13,067 nucleotides of DNA from assembly GCA_023254445.1 (NCBI GenBank), contig JALRLN010000033.1:1-13067 (forward strand). The letters are read 5' to 3'. Shown in pieces: positions 6,834 to 13,067 of the stretch. Below the pieces are notes generated by a model that worked only from the letters and a program-made list of their open reading frames with translations, ran no database searches and was not told where the DNA came from. Position 1 is the stretch's first letter, and the number at the start of each line of letters is the position of its first letter. The translations under genes and the position numbers were made by a program. The DNA is from Candidatus Poseidoniaceae archaeon (GTDB lineage Archaea; Thermoplasmatota; Poseidoniia; Poseidoniales; Poseidoniaceae).

Positions 6834-7453
6834 ACGCGCTCTTCCCAATCCCGCTCAATCGCCACGAGCCACTCGCGGACGGCCTCGTGGTGTTCCGTTG
6901 GGATCATGTGCCCTTTGCCGTGCTCGATGAGTTCCGTGGCCCAGCCCGCCGCTTCAAAGAGGTGAGCGACGGCCCAACCGTCTTCGATGGGGACGCGAAT
7001 GTCCCGTGTCCCATGCATCCAAAACAGGTGCTTCGGCTCAACCTCCTCAAGACGGATGCGCAATTCCATCGGTCGCACCAGCCTTGTACCGAGGGCGATG
7101 ACCCCGATGATGCGCTCCGCCAACGGGAGGTGGAGCATTTCCTGTGCCATCGCACCGCCCATGCTGAACCCGCCCACCACGAGAGGGCCAGCCGGGGCGT
7201 GATGCGAAACGTCCTGTTCGAGTTGCGCCAGCGAGGCATCGACGTCCATCAGTTCCATCCGTGAAAGATCCCCTCGTTCGGAGGGAGGGGCGTTCCAATC
7301 TTCGTACCGCCACCAACTGAAGCCCCGACGAGGATGTGCATACCGACCTTCGGGGACCAGCAGGGTCCAGCCCTCCGGGAGGATGCGCTCCGCAAACTCA
7401 CGCATCATCTCCGCGGTTCCCGTCATCCCGTGCATCATCAGCAGGGTGGGCAC
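6821..7453 (-). CDS. Alpha/beta hydrolase, carboxylesterase/phospholipase type
   Basis: A 210-residue single-domain cytoplasmic hydrolase. Counting from GTG 7453, the nucleophile elbow GGFSMGG carries Ser97, the acid is Asp151 in MHGTRDIRVP, and the base is His182 in GKGHMIP. All three are in the order and spacing expected. The N-terminal LLMMHGMTG supplies the oxyanion HG. The overall form resembles the carboxylesterase/phospholipase family (Abhydrolase_2), with a DVDASLAQLEQDV helix before the elbow. The substrate is not predictable. A GTG at 7462 would add three residues, but GTG 7453 is preferred because GAGGTG lies 6 nt before it, the same spacing as at hppA. The gene directly follows the lipoprotein gene, whose stop overlaps this ribosome-binding site, so the two are probably co-translated. 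The 3' end overlaps the glutaredoxin gene by 13 bp. Confidence 0.88.
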   Translation of the reverse strand: MPTLLMMHGMTGTAEMMREFAERILPEGWTLLVPEGRYAHPRRGFSWWRYEDWNAPPSERGDLSRMELMDVDASLAQLEQDVSHHAPAGPLVVGGFSMGGAMAQEMLHLPLAERIIGVIALGTRLVRPMELRIRLEEVEPKHLFWMHGTRDIRVPIEDGWAVAHLFEAAGWATELIEHGKGHMIPTEHHEAVREWLVAIERDWEERVHRR

Positions 7454-7459
7454 GTCGGA

Positions 7460-7465
7460 CACCTC
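7460..7465 (-). promoter_or_regulatory. Ribosome-binding site GAGGTG of the hydrolase gene
   Basis: GAGGTG on the minus strand is followed by a 6-nt spacer (TCCGAC) and GTG 7453. It overlaps the TGA stop of the upstream lipoprotein gene (7464-7466), which suggests translational coupling. The alternative GTG start at 7462 lies inside this motif. Confidence 0.5.
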
Positions 7466-8414
7466 AGGAAAGGCTCCACTGTTGAACGATGGCTCCCGCC
7501 ACGCGGAGTTCCACGCTTGAACCGCCGCCCTGCACGTGGGAGATCAGTTGGTACTCACCGGACGCCGAGGGAATGGAACCCACCGCCCCACGCTCCGTGG
7601 AACCTGAGCCCCATGCACGGCTCAGGGCGGTTCCGCTCGTGTGGTCCTTCAGGACGAGGCTCCCGGATCCACCACCAGCGATGGACGCATCGATGTACCA
7701 CACAAGGACATCAAAACCGACCCCCGAGGGGTGCCCGCTGTCAAGGAAGGTGTCGCGCACCTCGACGTCGCTGTTCTGAAAGACCTCAGCATAGAGGTCC
7801 GTGGCCCGAAGGAAGTGCACGTCGCCTTCGTAACCGCCACCAGCATCCATCAGCCCCATGCGCAGCCGCTCCACGCCATCGTCGTCCACCCACGTCAGGG
7901 AACGAAGGAAGCCTGCGCTACCATCGAAGACGTAGTCCAACGCGTGCCCGTCCTCGGAGAAGGCCACCACCCGGGCGCTCGTTGTCGACGACGACGCGAT
8001 GCTGGCCGACCATTCCTGCCCGAGCAGGGTGAAGGACCATGCGTCCCCAGACGACATTGGGAAGGCGAAGACGGGTTGGGGGTCACCGTTTTCGTAGACG
8101 CTGAGCGCGTCCATCGTCACGCGTCCAAGGAAGGGGTTGTGGTTCAACACCGCGTGCCGAAGGGCCTCACGTTCGCTGGAAATGCCAAGCATCCAGACGG
8201 CATCGTCGTCGAGCCCCTCGGCCACCACGAGACGGGCGGAGTCCTCACCGAATTCTGGCGTCACGAAGGTGTACAGCCACCAATCGCCGACGGCCCACTC
8301 TGGGAGGACGAGCGGACCCTCCTCTCCGTCCTGAACGCCGCTCACGCGAGGGCCTTCGAGGCAGCCGGCCAGCGGGGCACTCAGCAGCACAACGAGCAGG
8401 AACCACGGCCGCAT
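7464..8414 (-). CDS. Secreted lipoprotein of unknown function
   Basis: A 316-residue protein with a typical lipoprotein signal peptide: MRPWFLLVVLLSAPLAGC, where Arg2 is followed by a hydrophobic stretch (4-13) and a lipobox LAGC with the anchor cysteine at 18. The mature part should sit on the outer face of the membrane. Residues 36-50 (LPEWAVGDWWLYTFV) begin a beta-rich region of about 170 residues. The C-terminal portion (about 210-316) is rich in Gly/Ser/Val and ends GEYQLISHVQ followed by VELRVAG, which looks like a small beta-sandwich (inference). There are few cysteines apart from the anchor. I do not recognise the family, and no catalytic motif is visible. The ATG at 8414 has a TTCATC box 29 nt upstream, so it probably has its own promoter despite lying only 42 bp after hppA. 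It is followed at once by the hydrolase gene. Confidence 0.85.
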   Translation of the reverse strand: MRPWFLLVVLLSAPLAGCLEGPRVSGVQDGEEGPLVLPEWAVGDWWLYTFVTPEFGEDSARLVVAEGLDDDAVWMLGISSEREALRHAVLNHNPFLGRVTMDALSVYENGDPQPVFAFPMSSGDAWSFTLLGQEWSASIASSSTTSARVVAFSEDGHALDYVFDGSAGFLRSLTWVDDDGVERLRMGLMDAGGGYEGDVHFLRATDLYAEVFQNSDVEVRDTFLDSGHPSGVGFDVLVWYIDASIAGGGSGSLVLKDHTSGTALSRAWGSGSTERGAVGSIPSASGEYQLISHVQGGGSSVELRVAGAIVQQWSLS

Positions 8415-8437
8415 GGACGGCCATCCCCACGGTGCCT

Positions 8438-8443
8438 GATGAA
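8438..8443 (-). promoter_or_regulatory. TATA-like box (TTCATC) for the lipoprotein gene
   Basis: Read on the minus strand this is TTCATC, first base 29 nt before ATG 8414. It lies in the 42-bp gap after hppA. The lipoprotein-hydrolase pair may therefore be transcribed separately from hppA. Confidence 0.5.
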
Positions 8444-8456
8444 TCCGACGACCTGC

Positions 8457-10544
<2,088 letters not shown>

Positions 10545-10550
10545 GGCAAG

Positions 10551-10556
10551 CACCTC
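10551..10556 (-). promoter_or_regulatory. Ribosome-binding site GAGGTG of hppA
   Basis: GAGGTG on the minus strand, then 6 nt (CTTGCC), then ATG 10544. It decides the start: the alternative GTG at 10553 lies within the motif itself. The same hexamer and spacing precede the hydrolase gene. Confidence 0.7.
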
Positions 10557-10580
10557 TGTGGCCGTCCGACCAAGGACCCC

Positions 10581-10588
10581 ATCATAAG
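10581..10588 (-). promoter_or_regulatory. TATA-like box for hppA
   Basis: Read on the minus strand this is CTTATGAT, centred about 40 nt before ATG 10544. That places transcription start about 15 nt before the ATG, leaving just room for the GAGGTG site. This makes hppA a leadered gene in contrast to its neighbours. Confidence 0.45.
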
Positions 10589-10604
10589 TGGTTTGTCAGG
10601 AGAA

Positions 10605-10618
10605 TGACGTCACGTGAC
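10605..10618. promoter_or_regulatory. Candidate regulatory palindromes upstream of the hppA promoter
   Basis: Two perfect palindromes overlap: TGACGTCA (10605-10612) and GTCACGTGAC (10609-10618). They lie 17-37 bp upstream of the hppA TATA-like box and just after the cobB stop codon. The position would suit an activator or a regulator of hppA. CACGTG also forms the core of the palindrome at 6542-6551. The function is unproven. Confidence 0.3.
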
Positions 10619-10623
10619 CCATT

Positions 10624-11370
10624 TCAGACGGTTCCAGCGTCCTCGGACCACGACCGCAGCCAGTCCTCCACCAGCGGTGGAAGCACCGCCCCTGCAGGAC
10701 CGAGGTGGACCTCGTCAAAATCGTCGACGTTCAGCGGTGCATCGAGGTTGACGAGGACCGTCGTGGCCCCCGAACGGCGGGCCTGCGTAGCGATGCCTGC
10801 GGCGGGATGCACATGCCCAGACGTCCCCACCACAAGGCAAAGGTCCCCCGGACGGAGGGCATCGATCCACCCAGCGATGGTGTCCATCCCGAGTGGCCTT
10901 TCACCAAACCACACGATGTCCGGCCGCATCCGCGAGGCCGTTGCGCAACATGAACACGAGACGAAGCGGTGTTCGTCAAGGTCCTCGTCCGCCATCCGGT
11001 CCTCGCAGCGACCGCTTGCCTCGCAACGCAAGGAGCGCAGTTGACCGTGCATCGAAAGCACCGCCTCACTCCCGGCGCGTTGGTGCAGGTCGTCCACGTT
11101 CTGGCTCACCAGCAGGGACGGCGGCCCTTCTGCCTGCAAACGGGCGAGGGCACGGTGGGCAGCGTTCGGCTCGACCGACAGCAAGGCCTGACGCCGAAGC
11201 GTGTAGAACCTCCACACCGTCGCTGGATCGCGGAGCCATGCCGAAGGCGTCGCCACGTCCTCCACGCGATGGCCCTCCCACAAGCCGTCCGCATCTCGGA
11301 AGGTCGGTATGCCGGACTCCGCCGACACCCCTGCACCGGTGAGGATGAGGACGCGCCCTGGCCGCTTCAT
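10624..11370 (-). CDS. cobB: NAD-dependent protein deacylase, CobB/SIRT5-type sirtuin
   Basis: A 248-residue sirtuin that removes acyl groups from lysines using NAD+. Numbering from ATG 11370, the NAD-binding GAGVSAESGIPTFRD is at 12-26, QNVDDLH (90-96) follows, and the catalytic His108 is in SMHGQL. Tyr56 and Arg59 in FYTLRR match the YxxR pair that recognises succinyl/malonyl groups in class III sirtuins. Zinc ligands are probably Cys116, Cys122 and two of Cys139/141/142, an arrangement like E. coli CobB. ADGLWEGHRVEDVATP, PNAAH and RPDIVWFGERPLGMD also closely resemble E. coli CobB as I remember it, suggesting a bacterial-type enzyme. GTG 11379 would add three residues, but ATG 11370 has a TTCAAG box 30 nt upstream. 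The gene is divergent from the NifU-domain gene and lies 79 bp upstream of hppA. Confidence 0.95.
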   Translation of the reverse strand: MKRPGRVLILTGAGVSAESGIPTFRDADGLWEGHRVEDVATPSAWLRDPATVWRFYTLRRQALLSVEPNAAHRALARLQAEGPPSLLVSQNVDDLHQRAGSEAVLSMHGQLRSLRCEASGRCEDRMADEDLDEHRFVSCSCCATASRMRPDIVWFGERPLGMDTIAGWIDALRPGDLCLVVGTSGHVHPAAGIATQARRSGATTVLVNLDAPLNVDDFDEVHLGPAGAVLPPLVEDWLRSWSEDAGTV

Positions 11371-11394
11371 GGAACCCACACACCGGCAAGCCCA

Positions 11395-11400
11395 CTTGAA
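11395..11400 (-). promoter_or_regulatory. TATA-like box (TTCAAG) for cobB
   Basis: Read on the minus strand this is TTCAAG, first base 30 nt before ATG 11370. It is identical to the box of the flavoprotein gene. It favours ATG 11370 over GTG 11379. Confidence 0.5.
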
Positions 11401-11434
11401 TCGATGCGAACGTCAACGTCGCCCCGAGCGAGCC

Positions 11435-11440
11435 TTCAAA
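11435..11440 (+). promoter_or_regulatory. TATA-like box (TTCAAA) for the NifU-domain gene
   Basis: TTCAAA begins 29 nt before ATG 11464. A GGGAGGGAC follows it but lies too far from the ATG for a normal Shine-Dalgarno role. Confidence 0.5.
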
Positions 11441-11463
11441 CGGGAGGGACGGAAGCCACCGCC

Positions 11464-11784
11464 ATGACAATCACCGCCGAGGAGGTCCTCGCGGAGATCG
11501 GGCCCATTGAGCAGGTCCTCGAAGCCCACGACGGCATCGTCAACGTCCTCGACACGAGCGGGGGTGTGGTGATGTTGTCCTTGGAAGGAGGCTGCACGGG
11601 GTGCGCCTCCACGCCGATGACGGCGATGCAGATCTACTACTCCCTGAAGCAGTTGGACGCCGTGAACGACGTGGTGTTCGTCAACGGTGAACTTCCGGAA
11701 TACATGCGGACCTTCATCGACCAGCGCATGGCCAACGAGGCCGCCGAAGCCGCACAGGCAGAGGACCAAGGCGAAATTGTCTGA
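11464..11784 (+). CDS. NifU C-terminal domain Fe-S cluster carrier/scaffold protein
   Basis: A 106-residue cytoplasmic protein consisting of one NifU C-terminal domain (NfuA/Nfu-like) plus a short tail. After a helix (TAEEVLAEIGPIEQVLEAH) come strands VNVLDT and VVMLSLEGG, then the cluster-binding motif C44-T-G-C47 followed by ASTPMTAMQIYYSLKQL, which matches the family's CxxC-pS-xxT pattern. Proteins of this type bind a [4Fe-4S] cluster between two subunits and pass it to target enzymes. The tail (about 88-106) is Ala/Glu/Gln-rich and probably disordered. The longer open frame upstream of 11464 is antisense to cobB and is not used. The ATG has a TTCAAA box 29 nt upstream. No cysteine desulfurase or IscU-type scaffold lies in this window, so its partners are elsewhere. 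The stop is 3 bp from the end of the convergent membrane protein gene. Confidence 0.92.
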   Translation: MTITAEEVLAEIGPIEQVLEAHDGIVNVLDTSGGVVMLSLEGGCTGCASTPMTAMQIYYSLKQLDAVNDVVFVNGELPEYMRTFIDQRMANEAAEAAQAEDQGEIV

Positions 11785-11787
11785 GGG

Positions 11788-12117
11788 TCATTCCTCGTCG
11801 TCGGACCGGCCGATGCTGTGCGGGTTTGCGCCGAAACTGATGTTCGTCCCCTTGATGTTCATCCGTGCAGCGAGCGCGAGCAAGAGGCAGAACAAGGAGA
11901 GCGGTTTGGGGAGGTAGTTCGAACCCCAGAGGGTGCCACCGGCCAAGGACAGCCACCAAAGCACGACGGCGCACAGCACCAACACCGCGGAGATGAGGCC
12001 CTGCGCCATCCGCTCAAGCGCCGGTGACCGGGACATGGTCGCAATGAAGGTGAAGAGGAGCGCCGCGGCACCGCACAAGGACTCGGCAAGCGCCTCAATC
12101 AGCGCCACGTTGACCAT
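11788..12117 (-). CDS. Small three-helix membrane protein, unknown function
   Basis: A 109-residue protein with three hydrophobic segments, at about 12-28 (ESLCGAAALLFTFIATM), 38-60 (a long Leu/Val/Trp-rich helix with VVLWWLSLAGG) and 72-86 (LSLFCLLLALAARM). It ends in a polar tail with NIKGTNISFGANPH and the acidic terminus SDDEE. I do not recognise a family. The same frame stays open upstream to 13002, but that extension is antisense to the PolX gene and is hydrophilic and low-quality, so it is excluded. ATG 12117 is supported by a TTCATG box 29 nt upstream. A short GGTGATC precedes the ATG and could also aid ribosome binding. It is divergent from PolX and convergent with the NifU-domain gene. 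Confidence 0.75.
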   Translation of the reverse strand: MVNVALIEALAESLCGAAALLFTFIATMSRSPALERMAQGLISAVLVLCAVVLWWLSLAGGTLWGSNYLPKPLSLFCLLLALAARMNIKGTNISFGANPHSIGRSDDEE

Positions 12118-12140
12118 GATCACCGCTGCGGGCGCCCGCT

Positions 12141-12146
12141 CATGAA
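12141..12146 (-). promoter_or_regulatory. TATA-like box (TTCATG) for the small membrane protein gene
   Basis: Read on the minus strand this is TTCATG, first base 29 nt before ATG 12117, in the same register as the boxes at the other genes. It supports ATG 12117 as the real start of a short gene. Confidence 0.5.
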
Positions 12147-12198
12147 CGTGACCGCGGGCTGTCGCAAGGTTCTCATGGCCGAGCATGGGACTCGCACC

Positions 12199-13067
12199 AT
12201 GGCTGGCGGAGGTTTTGCACTGCCGCGCCCTCGACCGCGAGGGCCACCGTACTTTGGACGCAACCAGGTCGCAGCAGCGTTGCATCAGGTCGGCGTGCTG
12301 TTGGAACTCGCCGATGCCAACGGCTTTCGGATCCGTTCCTACCAAAACGCCTCGAGGACGCTCGGAACGCTCACGGAAGACCTCTGGGAACTCGTCGAAA
12401 CAGGTCGCCTGACGGACGTGAAAGGCATTGGAAAAGGGCTCGCATCGGGCATCGAGCAAGCCATGCGCGAAGGTCAGTGGCCGGACGATTGGGTCGACCT
12501 GCACAACACCACCCCGCCGGGCTTGCTCGACATGCTCGACATCCCCGGGCTTGGACCGAAGCGCATTCGTATCATGCACGAAGAGCTTGGTGTCGCTTCG
12601 ATCGCTGACCTTCGACGCGTCTGCGAAGAGGGGCAGGTCGCCGGCCTGAAGGGCTTTGGCGCGAAATCCCAATCCCGCATGCTCGACGGCATCGACCTGC
12701 TTGCACGCTTCCGTTCTCGACGTCGACTCGACATTGGCCTGATGTATGGAGATGCCTTCCAGAAGCGGGTTGCTGGCATTCCTGGCGTGATCCGCGCCAC
12801 CCTCGCAGGGTCCGCTCGCCGGCGGCGTGAAACCATCGGCGACCTCGACCTCGTGGTGGCGGTTCACGACGACGACCACGACGCCGTCACGAAGGCGATC
12901 CTCGACCTCCCTGGCATCGCTGACGTGAAGGGGGCAGGCGCCTCCAAGGTCAGCCTCATTCTCGACACCGAGATCTTCGACGAAGCCTTCGCCTTGCCCC
13001 ACCTTGACGCCACGGTGCTCGACGCCATTGGCGGCGCCGAGTACGAAGCGATGGAGGCGGGAGGGAC
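12199..13067 (+). CDS. polX: DNA polymerase X family protein, truncated by window edge
   Basis: The frame is open for 289 codons to the right edge. The N-terminal DNA-binding domain reads GRNQVAAALHQVGVLLELAD, then GFRIRSYQNASRTL (42-55). The first helix-hairpin-helix is LTDVKGIGKGLASGI (71-85) and the second is MLDIPGLGPKRIRIMHEELG (112-131), followed by LKGFGAKSQSRML. The palm begins with the nucleotidyltransferase signature AGSARRRRETIGDLDLVV (203-220), holding the first two metal-binding residues Asp215 and Asp217. These enzymes fill short gaps in DNA repair. Prokaryotic members usually carry a C-terminal PHP phosphoesterase domain, which would lie beyond the window. The third-Asp region is unusual: FDEAFALP (260-267) replaces the usual DLR form, and IGGAEYE (277-283) stands where YxTGSxxH is expected. 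An in-frame ATG at 12175 would add eight residues. The choice of 12199 rests on a weak TTCTCA 29 nt upstream and is uncertain. Confidence 0.88.
   Translation, partial: MAGGGFALPRPRPRGPPYFGRNQVAAALHQVGVLLELADANGFRIRSYQNASRTLGTLTEDLWELVETGRLTDVKGIGKGLASGIEQAMREGQWPDDWVDLHNTTPPGLLDMLDIPGLGPKRIRIMHEELGVASIADLRRVCEEGQVAGLKGFGAKSQSRMLDGIDLLARFRSRRRLDIGLMYGDAFQKRVAGIPGVIRATLAGSARRRRETIGDLDLVVAVHDDDHDAVTKAILDLPGIADVKGAGASKVSLILDTEIFDEAFALPHLDATVLDAIGGAEYEAMEAGG

Noticed and set aside
11788..13002. A 404-codon minus-strand ORF taken as a single protein
   Set aside because: Only the last 109 codons look like a protein. The rest is antisense to PolX, which has unmistakable helix-hairpin-helix and GDLDLVV motifs.

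Overview
This is a GC-rich, gene-dense window (by eye a little over 60% GC) with 13 protein-coding genes. I see no RNA genes, no insertion sequences and no CRISPR array. Two genes run off the edges. The organism is most likely an archaeon, and a marine Thermoplasmatota lineage such as Poseidoniales (Marine Group II) is my best guess at moderate confidence. The strongest evidence is promoter geometry. At least six genes carry a TTCA(A/T)N hexamer whose first base lies 29-30 nt before the start codon, four more carry a near match at 28-30 nt, and none of these has a Shine-Dalgarno site. That is where an archaeal TATA-like box sits when the transcript begins at the start codon (leaderless). A short-leader hppA mRNA, a lipobox protein and a TM2 protein with a His-rich head fit this picture.

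Layout. Positions 1-3997 (minus strand) hold one uninterrupted reading frame of at least 1332 codons, a giant polytopic membrane protein with a Pro/Ala-rich and acidic tail that continues past the left edge. Divergent from it is a TM2-domain protein (4117-4560, plus). Next come four redox-related genes on alternating strands: pirin (minus), msrA (plus), an NAD(P)H-dependent FMN reductase-like flavoprotein (minus) and a CPYC glutaredoxin (plus). A minus-strand block follows, read from right to left: a CobB-type sirtuin, a membrane pyrophosphatase (hppA), a lipoprotein and an alpha/beta hydrolase. The last two are separated by one base and probably translationally linked. The right end holds a stand-alone NifU C-terminal domain protein (plus), a 109-residue membrane protein (minus) and a PolX-family polymerase (plus) cut by the right edge.

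Genes largely alternate strands. Five divergent pairs share short intergenic promoter regions of 57-120 bp. Four convergent pairs end within 3 bp of each other or overlap by up to 25 bp. Only hppA and the hydrolase have a recognisable Shine-Dalgarno site, and it is identical in both (GAGGTG, then 6 nt, then the start codon). The central genes suggest thiol and flavin redox maintenance: MsrA repairs oxidised methionine, glutaredoxin handles disulfides or glutathione, the flavoprotein and pirin are linked to electron transfer or quinone/flavonoid chemistry, and NifU carries Fe-S clusters. HppA links pyrophosphate hydrolysis to ion pumping. That these act together is inference from proximity.
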